This document shows positions 47,030 through 55,615 of a DNA stretch of 64,000 bases, piece after piece. The stretch lies in contig JAUMBQ010000001.1 of NCBI GenBank assembly GCA_032119595.1, forward strand, positions 1 through 64,000. The letters are read 5' to 3'. The notes under the pieces are model-generated. The model was not told the DNA's origin. It worked only from the letters and a program-made list of their open reading frames with translations, and made no database searches. Position 1 is the first letter of the stretch. Every line of letters starts with the position of its first letter. Position numbers and translations under genes: made by a program. The stretch comes from JAGIBJ01 sp032119595 (GTDB lineage: Bacteria; Actinomycetota; Thermoleophilia; Solirubrobacterales; Solirubrobacteraceae).

Positions 47030-47130
47030 GCCGGGGCGAGGTGACAGCGGGCCGGGGCGAGGTCATTTGCGGCCGGGGCGAGGTGACCGGCGCGGCCGGA
47101 GCGGCCGGGGCGAGGTGACCGGCGCGGCCG
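47030..47130. repeat. GGCCGGGGCGAGGTGAC tandem repeats
   Basis: Four imperfect units of GGCCGGGGCGAGGTGAC, separated by 2-13 bp, occur near 47032, 47053, 47074 and 47104. Spacers include CGGCGC and AGCGG. Confidence 0.7.
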
Positions 47131-47137
47131 GGGTGCA

Positions 47138-47206
47138 GCACACCGGAAAATGGGTCGTGAACTTGACTGACCCCCTCAGACAAACTTACGACCCATTTTG
47201 CGGTGC
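47138..47206. repeat. Long hairpin element, copy C
   Basis: GCAC-ACCGG-AAAATGGGTCGT pairs with ACGACCCATTTT-G-CGGTGC; loop around CCCCCTCAGACAAA. The core matches copy B over most of its length. Confidence 0.85.
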
Positions 47207-47237
47207 GACGAGTCCGACCGCTCAGCCAACGCCCGAA

Positions 47238-47273
47238 GCGCGACGGGCGCCCCTGCTGGGGCGCCCGTCGCGC
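47238..47273 (-). terminator. Very strong GC hairpin downstream of the dehydrogenase/hydratase gene
   Basis: GCGCGACGGGCGCCCC, loop TGCT, GGGGCGCCCGTCGCGC: a perfect 16-bp stem 85 bp past the stop. It shares CGACGGGCGCCC with the ftsH terminator at 23.8 kb. No T-run is present. Confidence 0.65.
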
Positions 47274-47357
47274 GTTGCCGCGGGCCGCGGCGATGCCGGG
47301 CTGGCCCGGGCCCGGCCCGCCCGGGCCAGCGGCCCGGGCGGCATCAGCGGAGGCTGA

Positions 47358-49382
47358 CTACTTGTTCTGCCACTTGGCTTCGCGCTTGCCGAGGAAGGCG
47401 GAGATGCCCTCCTTGGCGTCGGCGGAGCCGAAGGCGGTCGCGAAGCCGGCGATCTCGGCGGCGATGCCGTCGTCGAGATCGCCCTGGTTGGAGACCGTCT
47501 TGATCTGCTTGACCGCAATCGGCGCCTGCGCGGCGAGCTTGCGAGCCCAGTTGAGGGCCGACTCGAGGAGCGCGTGGTCGTCGACGACGCGGTTCACGAG
47601 ACCCATCTCCTCGGCAAGCGCGGCCGGAACCGGGTCGCCGATGAGGTTCATCTCCAGCGCGCGGCCGCCACCGACGAGCTTCGGGAGGCGCTGCGTGCCA
47701 CCGAAGCCGGGGATGATGCCGAGCTTGACCTCGGGCTGACCGAACACGGCCGAGCGCGCCGCGATGCGAATGTCGGCCGACATCGCGAGTTCGCAGCCGC
47801 CGCCGTAAGCGAGGCCGTTGACGGCGGCGATCGTCGCGATATCGCTCTTGCCGAAATCACGGAACAGGCTGTGCGCATCGTTCAGGAGCTGCGCGCCGGC
47901 AGCCTCGTCGAGCTGCGTGAACGCCTTGATGTCGGCACCAGCGCAGAACAGCAGCGGGTTCGACGACGCGAAGATCAGCGCGCGGGTGCCGCTGGTCTGC
48001 ACCTTCTCCCACACCTTGCGCAGGTCGCCGATGACCGCGGGCGACAGCGAGTTCATCATGCCGTTGGCGAGCCAAGCGATGGAGATGCCACCCTCGCGGG
48101 TCTCCAGCTTGACCGTCTCACCGGGCTGTTCGGCATCCGCGTTGGGGTACGGGTAGAAGCCCTGACCGGTCTTCGTGCCCAGGCGACCCTGCGCCACGAG
48201 ACGCTGCAGCAGCACCGGCGGCGCAAACCGCGGACCGAACTTCTCGGCGAGCTCGTGGAACTGACCGAGCACCACATCGAGACCGATCTGGTCGGCCTTC
48301 ATGAACGGCGGCATCAAGCCACGGCGCGGATCCATGCCGGCGCCGCCCATCATCCCGAAGTCGATGTCGCGGATGCCCGCGATGCCCTCTTCGACGAGCT
48401 GGCAAGCCTCACGCAGCGAGGTGAGCAGCGTGCGGGTGACGAGCTCCTCGATGTTCGGCTCTTCGTCGCCCGGCAGGTTCCTCGACCCGTCGGCCTTGTA
48501 GACACCCTCGCCGGACTTCACACCCGACTTGCCGGCGGCGACGAGCTCACTGATGCCCTGATGCACGTAGAACGACGAGTGATCCGGGTCGACCAGACCG
48601 CCGTCGTACTCCTCGTGCAAGTGCTGCGCGGTGTGGAGCGCCGTGTCGAGCCCGAGCAGGTTGAGCAGCAGGAACGGACCCATCGGCAGGGCCTTGGCCT
48701 CCTGCAGACCGGTGTCGACCTTCTGGATATCGAGGTTGCCTTCTTCCTGGGCCTTCCAGATCTCGCCGACCGCCGCAATGAGGATGCGGTTGACCACGAA
48801 GCCGGGGCACTCGCCGCAGATGATCGGCTGCTTGCGCGTGTTCTGCGCGAAGGCGTAGGCCACAGCGACCGTGTCGGCCGACGTGTACTCGCCCTCGATG
48901 ACCTCGACCAGCGGCATGAGCGTGGCCGGGTAGAAGTAGTGGAAGCCGACGACCTTGTCGGGACGCGTCGTGGACTCGCCGATCTCGGTGACCGACAGGG
49001 CCGACGTGTTCGTCGCGAGGATCGCGTGCGACGGGGTAACCGCGTCGAGGTCCTGGAAGATCGCGATCTTGATGTCCATGCGCTCCGGCACGGCCTCGAT
49101 CACGAAGTCGACGTCGCCGAAGCCCTCGTAGGTGAGCGTGCCGGTGATGAGGCCGATGACCTCGGCGACGCGGGCCGCAGCCTGCTCCTCGGTGATTTTG
49201 CCCTTCTTCACGAGGCGAGCGACCTCGCCCTGCGTGGCCTCGGTCGCGGCCTTGATGCCCGCGTCGATGAACTCCTGCTTGATGTCCTTGAGGAGGACGG
49301 GGATGCCGGAGGCGGCGATCGTCTGGGCGATCTGGCCGCCCATCGTGCCGGCGCCGACGACGGCTGCCTTGAAGATGAACAT
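47358..49382 (-). CDS. Bifunctional 3-hydroxyacyl-CoA dehydrogenase / enoyl-CoA hydratase (FadB-like, domains in reverse order)
   Basis: A 674-residue fatty-acid beta-oxidation enzyme. ATG 49382 (MFIFKAAVVGAGTMG) is preferred over 49469. The N-terminal two-domain dehydrogenase has the NAD site VVGAGTMGGQIAQTIAASG, PERMDIKIAIFQDL, the catalytic GFHYFYPATLMPLVEVI and two C-terminal helical domains. The last 250 residues form an enoyl-CoA hydratase/isomerase (crotonase) domain with FCAGADIKAF, GLAYGGGCELAMSADIRIA and FGQPEVKLGIIPGFGGTQRL. FadB of Escherichia coli has the hydratase first, so the order is reversed here. Both catalytic glutamates of the hydratase seem present. It runs in the NAD-dependent second and third steps of the cycle, in the cytosol. 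Confidence 0.92.
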   Translation of the reverse strand: MFIFKAAVVGAGTMGGQIAQTIAASGIPVLLKDIKQEFIDAGIKAATEATQGEVARLVKKGKITEEQAAARVAEVIGLITGTLTYEGFGDVDFVIEAVPERMDIKIAIFQDLDAVTPSHAILATNTSALSVTEIGESTTRPDKVVGFHYFYPATLMPLVEVIEGEYTSADTVAVAYAFAQNTRKQPIICGECPGFVVNRILIAAVGEIWKAQEEGNLDIQKVDTGLQEAKALPMGPFLLLNLLGLDTALHTAQHLHEEYDGGLVDPDHSSFYVHQGISELVAAGKSGVKSGEGVYKADGSRNLPGDEEPNIEELVTRTLLTSLREACQLVEEGIAGIRDIDFGMMGGAGMDPRRGLMPPFMKADQIGLDVVLGQFHELAEKFGPRFAPPVLLQRLVAQGRLGTKTGQGFYPYPNADAEQPGETVKLETREGGISIAWLANGMMNSLSPAVIGDLRKVWEKVQTSGTRALIFASSNPLLFCAGADIKAFTQLDEAAGAQLLNDAHSLFRDFGKSDIATIAAVNGLAYGGGCELAMSADIRIAARSAVFGQPEVKLGIIPGFGGTQRLPKLVGGGRALEMNLIGDPVPAALAEEMGLVNRVVDDHALLESALNWARKLAAQAPIAVKQIKTVSNQGDLDDGIAAEIAGFATAFGSADAKEGISAFLGKREAKWQNK

Positions 49383-49658
49383 GCGGTGGCTTGCGCTCCT
49401 GTGCGAGGTAGGTCGCGAGGGCGGCTGGTCCCGACGGGGACCACGCACGCGCGCTCGCGGATCGCGCAAGGGTATCTAGGCCGGCCGCCATCGGGCGTTC
49501 TCGACCCCACCCTGTTCACGGGAGGCCGCCGTCTCAACTCCAGGGACACCTGAAGGAGGCGACATCTCGACCACCACACAGGCTTCGCGCCAGCCTACGA
49601 GCCTTTAGACCAGGGGGTACGAACCATTACCCGATTCTGGTTTAATCCCCGGGGTCCC
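49383..49658. promoter_or_regulatory. Divergent promoter region
   Basis: This 276-bp region lies between the dehydrogenase/hydratase gene on minus and the DUF6629-like gene on plus, so both promoters should be here. I see no repeats and could not assign hexamers. Confidence 0.4.
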
Positions 49659-50399
49659 ATGTGTTTCTCGTTCGAAGCTGACCTCGCGGCAGCGGCGGTC
49701 CTGACGCCCCTCGGCGTCCTCACACTGCGCGCTGCCAAGACCAGGAACCAGATTGCGGTCGCTTCGATCCCGCTGGTCTTTGCCGCCCACCAAGGCGTCG
49801 AAGCCTTCGTATGGCTCGGGACCGACGGCAAGGCGTCCGCGGCCGTCGAGAGCTTCGCGATCTACGCCTACCTCGCGATGGCGCAGATGGTGCTTCCGAT
49901 CCTCGTGCCGCTCGCCGTGAGAGCGATCGAACCGAACCGACGCGTACGCCTCTACATGGCGCTGTCGGCCGTGGGCGGCGCGCTCGTGGCCCTGCGCTTC
50001 GGCTGGATCCTCGTGAGCGAAGGCGCCACCGCCTACCCGCTCGACCGCACCATGGTCTACAAAACCCCGACCGACATGGGCCCACTCGGCGGCATCCTGT
50101 ACCTCAACGCCACCGTGATCACGACGCTCTTCGCCACCGGCAAGTATCTCAAGCTCTTCGGGGCCGCCAACGTGCTCGGGATCTCCATGGCCGGCTGGCT
50201 GCGCTGGGAGGCCGTCACCTCGGTCTGGTGCATCTACGCCGCGTTCATCAGCGGCCTCATCCTGTTGCACCTCAAGATGATGGCCGAGGAGCAGGAGCGC
50301 CCGTCTCGCCGTATCGGCGACCTGGCCCAGTCCCACAACGGGTCCGACCCACGCGGCGAACAGCAGCTCCAGCCGAGCGCCGCAACCACACGCACCTGA
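49659..50399 (+). CDS. DUF6629-like multi-helix membrane protein, first of a pair
   Basis: A 246-residue integral membrane protein with about seven hydrophobic helices. The N-terminus MCFSFEADLAAAAVLTPLGV, the AAHQGVEAFVW segment and the later WEAVTSVWCIYAAFISG resemble the DUF6629 family (many members start MCxSAxADL). Function is unknown in the family. A hydrophilic tail of about 40 residues follows the last helix. A homologous gene is 67 bp downstream, so this is a tandem duplication. Histidine 45 (AAHQ) and the SVWC cysteine occur in both copies. Confidence 0.75.
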   Translation: MCFSFEADLAAAAVLTPLGVLTLRAAKTRNQIAVASIPLVFAAHQGVEAFVWLGTDGKASAAVESFAIYAYLAMAQMVLPILVPLAVRAIEPNRRVRLYMALSAVGGALVALRFGWILVSEGATAYPLDRTMVYKTPTDMGPLGGILYLNATVITTLFATGKYLKLFGAANVLGISMAGWLRWEAVTSVWCIYAAFISGLILLHLKMMAEEQERPSRRIGDLAQSHNGSDPRGEQQLQPSAATTRT

Positions 50400-50465
50400 T
50401 CGACGCCTCGGCCTGCCGCTAGGCTCCGGGCCGCCGGGTGGCCTCCCCCACACCCGTCCGGCGCC

Positions 50466-51146
50466 GTGAGCCCTGTGTGTTTCTCTGTCGAAGCCGATCT
50501 TGCCGCTGCCGCGGCCCTCACTCCGATCGCCGTGCTCGCGCTGCGCGCTGCGCCGACCCGCCGCCACCTCGCGATCGCCTCGCTCCCGGCGATCTTCGCG
50601 GTGCACCAGTTCATCGAAGCGTTCGTGTGGATGGGGTTCGACGGCGACGTTTCTCAGCGCGTCTCGCACCTAGCGATCCACGCCTACCTGGTGATCGCGC
50701 AGATGCTGCTGCCGGTCCTGGTCCCGGTGGCGATGGCGCTCACCGAGCCCGACCAGACGCGCCGGCGGATCATGCTCGGATGCGCTGCCGTGGGCGTCGC
50801 GGTCGCCGCCCGCTTCGCGTGGATCATCGTGGCGAACGAAGTCGGGGCCGTTGAGTCCGAGAACGTGATCATCTACCGCACCGATCTCCACATCGGCACG
50901 TTCGCGATCGCTGGCTACGTCATCGCGACGTGCCTGCCCGTGCTCGCCTCATCGAAGCGGTACCTCTTCTTGTTCGGCGTCGTGAACGTCATCGGGCTGA
51001 GCATCGCGACCGCTATCCGCTACGAGTCGGTGACCTCGGTCTGGTGCCTCTACGCCGCCCTCACGAGCTGGCTCGTGCTCCTGCACCTGCGGGCCGAAGC
51101 CCGGGGCGACCTCACGCTGCTGCGATCGTCCCCGGCGCCAAGCTGA
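50466..51146 (+). CDS. DUF6629-like multi-helix membrane protein, second of a pair
   Basis: A 226-residue paralogue of the preceding protein with the same segments: VCFSVEADLAAAAALTPIAV, AVHQFIEAFVWMGF and YESVTSVWCLYAALTSW. GTG 50466 is the start. The two copies share a Cys-Phe-Ser N-terminus, which could carry a conserved function such as metal or lipid binding, but this is only a possibility. Its last 35 bp overlap, in convergent orientation, the end of the histidine kinase gene. Confidence 0.75.
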   Translation: MSPVCFSVEADLAAAAALTPIAVLALRAAPTRRHLAIASLPAIFAVHQFIEAFVWMGFDGDVSQRVSHLAIHAYLVIAQMLLPVLVPVAMALTEPDQTRRRIMLGCAAVGVAVAARFAWIIVANEVGAVESENVIIYRTDLHIGTFAIAGYVIATCLPVLASSKRYLFLFGVVNVIGLSIATAIRYESVTSVWCLYAALTSWLVLLHLRAEARGDLTLLRSSPAPS

Positions 51147-52353
51147 AGCGGAAGCGGCTGCCCTTCTCGGAGTCGGCCAGCCAGATGCGACCACCGTGCG
51201 CCTCGACCACGGCGCGCGCGATCGCGAGGCCGAGGCCCGTGCCGGGACGCGTGCGGGCCGACTCGCTGCCGCCGCGGTAGAACGGCTCGAAGATGCGGTC
51301 GCGGTCGGCAGGGTCGATGCCTTCGCCCGTGTCGGCCACTTCGACCTCAAAGCCGCCATTGCCCGATGGCTCGACCTTCACGGTCACGCTGCCGTCTTCG
51401 GGGGTGTGCCGAACCGCGTTCTGGAGCAAGTTGAGCATCACGCGGCGAAGGCGTGCCGGGTCGCCGACGAAGTCCGTCGCGTCCATCGCCTCGGCGTGAA
51501 TGCGGATCCCACGCTGGTGCGCTTCGACCTCCATCGTGCCGATCACCGACTCGACGATCTCGCCGAGTTCGAACTGCTGCATCGACCAGGTCAGCGCGCC
51601 AGCCTCGATGCGAGCCAGCTCGAAGAGGTCGTCGATCAAGGCACCAAGCACCTCGACGTTGGTCCTCATCGACACGGCGTACCGCTTGACCGTCTCCTGG
51701 TCGACGAGATCGTCCTCGATCGCCTCGGCCAGCAGGCGAAGCGAGGTGATGGGCGTGCGGAGATCGTGGCTGATCGACGCGATGGTCTCGCGGCGCATCC
51801 GCTCAGCCTCGTCGCGCCGCTTCTCCTCCTCGGTCAGCATCGCGATCGTCTCGCGGGCTTGAGCAGCGAGGGTGCCGAGCTCGTCGCGCGAGGTAATCGG
51901 GAAGTCGACGTCCCGCTCGCCGGTCGCGACTTTCGCGAGTCCGCTGCGGAGCACGTCGACGCTACGCCGCACGTCCTGGCTGAGGAGGTAAGAGATCCGG
52001 CCGCCGATGGCCAGCGCCATCACGAGAACCGCGGCACCAACGACGATGTCCTGTCGTTCGGCGAACATTTGGCGTGCCGCTGCCCAGCCGGCGAAGGCAA
52101 TCGGGCCGAGCGTGAGCAGCGTGGCGAGCGCGAACCGCTGCGACAGCGACTTCATCCGGCTCGGGTCGTGCTGCACGAGATGTGCGACGACCAGCGCGAT
52201 CAGACTGGCCGGTGCGGTGCAGATCGCGATCCAATAGGTGAACTGCCAGACCTGTCCGAGCTGCGTCCAGACGATCAGCATCGTGACCGCGAGCGCGGCG
52301 GCGAACGTCAGACCTGAGACGAGCAGCGAGCGCTGAGCCGCCCGCGGGTTCAC
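51112..52353 (-). CDS. Sensor histidine kinase
   Basis: A 413-residue membrane-bound kinase. About four membrane helices (11-30, 38-58, 74-94, 102-123) with no large external domain are followed by a HAMP-like segment (to 180) and the HisKA helix ETIASISHDLRTPITSLRLL with the phospho-accepting His196. The ATPase has NLLQNAVRHTPED (N box), VADTGEGIDPADRD (G1) and FEPFYRG. It passes the phosphoryl group to the OmpR-type regulator encoded upstream; the two genes overlap by 4 bp (ATGA). The signal is likely sensed in or at the membrane. Confidence 0.93.
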   Translation of the reverse strand: MNPRAAQRSLLVSGLTFAAALAVTMLIVWTQLGQVWQFTYWIAICTAPASLIALVVAHLVQHDPSRMKSLSQRFALATLLTLGPIAFAGWAAARQMFAERQDIVVGAAVLVMALAIGGRISYLLSQDVRRSVDVLRSGLAKVATGERDVDFPITSRDELGTLAAQARETIAMLTEEEKRRDEAERMRRETIASISHDLRTPITSLRLLAEAIEDDLVDQETVKRYAVSMRTNVEVLGALIDDLFELARIEAGALTWSMQQFELGEIVESVIGTMEVEAHQRGIRIHAEAMDATDFVGDPARLRRVMLNLLQNAVRHTPEDGSVTVKVEPSGNGGFEVEVADTGEGIDPADRDRIFEPFYRGGSESARTRPGTGLGLAIARAVVEAHGGRIWLADSEKGSRFRFSLAPGTIAAA

Positions 52354-53114
52354 GAGATCGCCTCAGACGACGGCGCAGCCGGCCTGGCTGCGGGCGTGTC
52401 GAAGCGGTAGCCGACGCCCCAGACGGTCTGCACGAACTCCGGCTCGCCCGGGTCGCGCTCGAGCTTCTGCCGCAGACGGCGCACGTGCACGGTCACCGTC
52501 GATGTGTCGGTGTAGAAGTCATGGCCCCACACGGCCGTCATGAGCTGGTCGCGACTGAATACGGTGCCGGGACTCGACGCCAGGTGCAGGAGCAGGTCGA
52601 ACTCGCGCTGCGTGAGCTGCACCTCGTCGCCGCCACGGGTGACGCGGCGGCCGGCAGGATCGATCCGCAGATCGGCGATCTCGATCGGCGCGTCCGCCAC
52701 CTGAGTCTGGTGCACGGGCTTGGCCCGGCGCAGGACGGCATCCACGCGGGCGACGAGTTCGCGGGGTGAGAACGGCTTGACGACGTAGTCGTCGGCGCCG
52801 AGCGCGAGGCCGGTGATCCGGTCGCTCTCCTCGCCGCGAGCCGTCAACATGATCACGGCCGGCGTGTCACCGGGCTCACGCCGCAGGCGCCGCAGCACCT
52901 CCACGCCAGACACGTTCGGCATCATCACGTCGAGCACAAGCAAGTCCGCGGGGCGCTCGGCGTGCAGCGCCAGCGCTCGCGCGCCATCAGAGGCCACGCG
53001 AGCTTCGTATCCGGCGCGAACCAGATAGCGCGCGACGACCTCGCTGATGGTCGGCTCGTCGTCGACCACGAGGATCGACGCACGGGCTGGAGATGCGGGA
53101 GTGCGTCCGTTCAC
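52350..53114 (-). CDS. OmpR/PhoB-family response regulator
   Basis: A 254-residue two-component regulator. The receiver domain has the acidic pocket VVDDEP, phospho-accepting Asp62 in LLVLDVMMPNVSG, the Thr/Lys pair MLTARGEE and DDYVVKPFSP. The C-terminal winged-helix domain has VQLTQREFDLLLHLASSPG, VFSRDQLM and VTVHVRRLRQKL. Its partner kinase is the next gene. The target genes are unknown. Confidence 0.94.
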   Translation of the reverse strand: MNGRTPASPARASILVVDDEPTISEVVARYLVRAGYEARVASDGARALALHAERPADLLVLDVMMPNVSGVEVLRRLRREPGDTPAVIMLTARGEESDRITGLALGADDYVVKPFSPRELVARVDAVLRRAKPVHQTQVADAPIEIADLRIDPAGRRVTRGGDEVQLTQREFDLLLHLASSPGTVFSRDQLMTAVWGHDFYTDTSTVTVHVRRLRQKLERDPGEPEFVQTVWGVGYRFDTPAARPAAPSSEAIS

Positions 53115-53200
53115 ATCTCCAACCGTAGACCCGTGGGATTACAGGACCGGAACAAATGTGAACAGGCCTGGACGCCGGCGGACGCGAGTGCCTGCGCGAC

Positions 53201-53659
53201 TTAGTTGCCCGTGGCGTCCTTGATGTCGTTCTGGGCGTCCTGCAGGGACTTTTCGACGTCGCTCACGGCATCTTCGGCGCCCGACTGCACCTTGGAGACT
53301 TCCTTCTGCGCCTGCGTGATCGCATCGTCGGCGGCCGCCTTGGCGGCAGCCTGGGCCTCCGCGGCCTTGCGCTGCGCCTCAGTCTGCGCGCCGTCGACCG
53401 TGGATTTCACGTTGTCGTCGATCTGGTTCTTCACGTCGCCGGCGATGCCCTCGAGGTCCTTGGCCTGCTTCTTGTTGGCCTGCTCGATCGCCTCTTCCTG
53501 CGCAGCGGTCTTGGCCTTCTCGGCCTCGATCGCGGTCGTGTTGATCACGTCGTTGGCGCGCTTGGCGGCGTCCTCCTCGGCGGAGGAGCCACAGGCCGCG
53601 AGTGCCAGCGGCGACGCCGCGAGCAGCAGGACGGCGAGCGTCGACCGAAAAGAAGGCAT
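53201..53659 (-). CDS. Ala/Lys/Glu-rich coiled-coil lipoprotein
   Basis: A 152-residue predicted lipoprotein with an N-terminal signal (FRSTLAVLLLAASPLALAAC) ending in the lipobox LAAC. The mature part is a long amphipathic helix of A, K, E, Q and D with no cysteine, in the style of apolipoprotein- or LEA-like proteins (AQRKAAEAQAAAKAAADDA). No catalytic domain is visible. ATG 53659 is preferred over 53683. It is on the same strand as the acyl-CoA dehydrogenase. Confidence 0.8.
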   Translation of the reverse strand: MPSFRSTLAVLLLAASPLALAACGSSAEEDAAKRANDVINTTAIEAEKAKTAAQEEAIEQANKKQAKDLEGIAGDVKNQIDDNVKSTVDGAQTEAQRKAAEAQAAAKAAADDAITQAQKEVSKVQSGAEDAVSDVEKSLQDAQNDIKDATGN

Positions 53660-53717
53660 CCGTTCAGGGTAGCTCCGGCGCACGCGGGCGGAGCCACCGG
53701 CTCCGCCCAGCTGCGTC

Positions 53718-53748
53718 AGGCGTTCGCGCCGGGCGGCGCGAAGCGCCT
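53718..53748 (-). terminator. Hairpin just past the acyl-CoA dehydrogenase stop
   Basis: AGGCG-TTCGCGCC-GGGC-GGCGCGAA-GCGCCT: an 8-bp core stem extended by a bulged 5-bp stem, immediately after the stop codon (53748-53750). No T-run. Confidence 0.6.
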
Positions 53749-54893
53749 TAGCTGCGGCCGAGGAGGATGTCCTTGGCGATCACCATGCGCTGGATCTGCG
53801 ACGTGCCTTCATAGAGCTGCATGAGCTTGGCGTCGCGCATGAACTTCTCGACCTTGTACTCCTTGATGTACCCGTAGCCGCCGTGCACCTGCACCGCGTC
53901 GGTCGTGACCTCCATCGCGGAGTCCGACGCAAAGCGCTTGGCGTGCGAGGACACCAGCGAGTTGCGCTTGCCGACATCGAGGTACTGCGCGCCCTGCCAC
54001 GTGAGCAGACGGCTGGCCTCGATCTTCGTGGCCATGTCGGCGAGCAGGAACTGGACGGCCTGGTGCATGGCGATCGGGACGCCGAACTGGACGCGCTCCA
54101 GCGAGTAGGCCTTGGCCATGTCGAACGCCGCCTGCGCGATCCCGGTCGACATCGCGGCCACGCCGGGCCGCGTGCGGTCGAGCGTCGCCATCGCGACCTT
54201 GAAGCCCTTGTTCTCCTCGCCGAGGAGGTACTTCGCGTCGATGGTCGTGTCGTTGAACGTGATGGTCGCGGTGTTGGACGCCCGCTGCCCCATCTTGTCT
54301 TCCTTCTTGTCGACCGTGACCGTGTCGTCCTTCTTCACGAGGAAGGCGGAGACGCCGCGATGGCCGGCGTCCTGGTCGGTCTTGGCGAAGACGGTGAAGT
54401 AGTCGGCGTACCCGCCGTTCGTGATGAAGCACTTGCTGCCGTTGATCACGTACTTGTCGCCGACCTTCTTGGCGCTCGTGCGCATGCTGGCCACGTCTGA
54501 CCCGGCTCCCGGCTCGGTGAGCCCGAACGAGCAGAAGCTGAGCTCGGCCGTGAGGTGATCCCAGAGTTCCTTCTGGACTTCCTCGGAGCCGGCGAGCAGC
54601 ACGGGCATGCTGCCGAGGCCGTTGCAGTTAAGCGACGTCCCGATGCCGGAGCACCCCCACGCAATTTCCTCTTCGAGGATCACGCCGGTGAGGAAGTCGA
54701 GTTCGAGGCCGCCGAACCGCTCGGGCACGTGCGTGTTCATCAGCCCCAGCTCGTGCGCCTTCTTGAAGAGCTCCATCGGCATGGTGCCCGTCTCATCGCA
54801 CTCCCACGCGATCGGCCGGATCTCCTTCTCAGCGAACTCCCGCGCCTGCTGGCGGATGGCGAGCTGGTCGTCGGTCGGGGTGAAGTCGATCAT
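53748..54893 (-). CDS. Acyl-CoA dehydrogenase
   Basis: A 381-residue FAD enzyme that oxidises acyl-CoA to 2-enoyl-CoA and passes electrons to electron-transfer flavoprotein, the first step of beta-oxidation. Motifs are CSFGLTEPGAGSDVASMRTS (FAD/substrate signature 1), YVINGSKCFITNGGYAD, and QVHGGYGYIKEYKVEKFMRD (signature 2) with the catalytic Glu in LYEGTSQIQR. The ATG at 54893 (MIDFTPTDDQLAIRQQ) gives the normal length; the frame open to 55889 is an artefact. It may feed the hydratase/dehydrogenase at 47 kb. Confidence 0.95.
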   Translation of the reverse strand: MIDFTPTDDQLAIRQQAREFAEKEIRPIAWECDETGTMPMELFKKAHELGLMNTHVPERFGGLELDFLTGVILEEEIAWGCSGIGTSLNCNGLGSMPVLLAGSEEVQKELWDHLTAELSFCSFGLTEPGAGSDVASMRTSAKKVGDKYVINGSKCFITNGGYADYFTVFAKTDQDAGHRGVSAFLVKKDDTVTVDKKEDKMGQRASNTATITFNDTTIDAKYLLGEENKGFKVAMATLDRTRPGVAAMSTGIAQAAFDMAKAYSLERVQFGVPIAMHQAVQFLLADMATKIEASRLLTWQGAQYLDVGKRNSLVSSHAKRFASDSAMEVTTDAVQVHGGYGYIKEYKVEKFMRDAKLMQLYEGTSQIQRMVIAKDILLGRS

Positions 54894-54922
54894 CCGCGGG
54901 TGCTCCTGAGGGCAAGGGTGAG

Positions 54923-54944
54923 GCGCGACGCGGGGGCGTCGCGC
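54923..54944 (-). promoter_or_regulatory. Hairpin in the acyl-CoA dehydrogenase leader
   Basis: GCGCGACGC, loop GGGG, GCGTCGCGC, about 30 bp upstream of the ATG. A stable 9-bp hairpin so close to the start may affect translation or messenger stability. Confidence 0.4.
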
Positions 54945-55139
54945 GAGCCGGGCGCCGCGCCGATTGAACGGTCGCGGTCGGCGTCGCCGCAACTCTAAGG
55001 CAGGACGAACGGGCCGGTCGCGGGGCGCATGCTCACTCCGCGCCAAGCCCGGCCATGCCGCGCCGAACCGGGCGCCCAGCCGCAGCGCAAAACCGGTCGG
55101 AACCGACTGACCCTCGCCCGCGACCGGGATACTGAAGGG

Positions 55140-55598
55140 GTGGAGCCGGTAGCGATGGTGGTGATCGGGGTACTCGTGGTGAGCATCCTGGTCGGCGTCT
55201 ATTTCAGCCGTCAGCCGCCGCCGTGGGACGAGATCGGCGGTGAGGCGCCGTTCGAGGCCGAGCTGTTCGGCGAGATGCCGAGCCGATTCGACGATGAGGC
55301 CGCCCTTCGGGCGCTCGTCGCGGAGAAGCGCGCGCGGCGACAGGCCGCGGCTGACGGTGCAACCGTCGCCAGCGACCGGACCCGGTCTGCCCCTGCGGGC
55401 AACGGCGACCCTGGCGTCCCAGACGGGTCGGCGGCGTCCTCGCCGGCGACCCCGCCGTGGACCCACCTCGACCCGGAAGTCGTCGACGAGGCCCGACAGC
55501 TGGTCGCGCGCCGAAAGGCTCGCCTCGAGCGCACGGGCAAGGCCGTCCCGGACGAGCACGCCGAGCTGACGCGCCTGCTCGGCCCGCCCCACCGCTAA
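55140..55598 (+). CDS. Single-span membrane protein of unknown function
   Basis: A 152-residue protein from GTG 55140 (ATG 55155 is an alternative). An N-terminal helix VAMVVIGVLVVSILVGVYF is followed by a short PPPWDEIGGEAPFEAELF segment, a charged helix, a Pro/Gly/Ala-rich linker and a C-terminal helical region LDPEVVDEARQLVARRKARL. I do not recognise the family. It converges with the DUF808 gene, 17 bp away. Confidence 0.6.
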   Translation: MEPVAMVVIGVLVVSILVGVYFSRQPPPWDEIGGEAPFEAELFGEMPSRFDDEAALRALVAEKRARRQAAADGATVASDRTRSAPAGNGDPGVPDGSAASSPATPPWTHLDPEVVDEARQLVARRKARLERTGKAVPDEHAELTRLLGPPHR

Positions 55599-55615
55599 CC
55601 GGCGATCTCCCGCCG

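Larger units (their letters stand above)
46876..47357. other. Repeat-rich gap between two minus-strand genes
   Basis: No gene is supported beyond a possible N-terminal extension of the AbiEi-like protein to 46980. It holds a CGGCCGGGGCGAGGTGACC tandem array (about 47030-47130), hairpin copy C (47138-47206) and a strong terminator (47238-47273). Confidence 0.65.
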
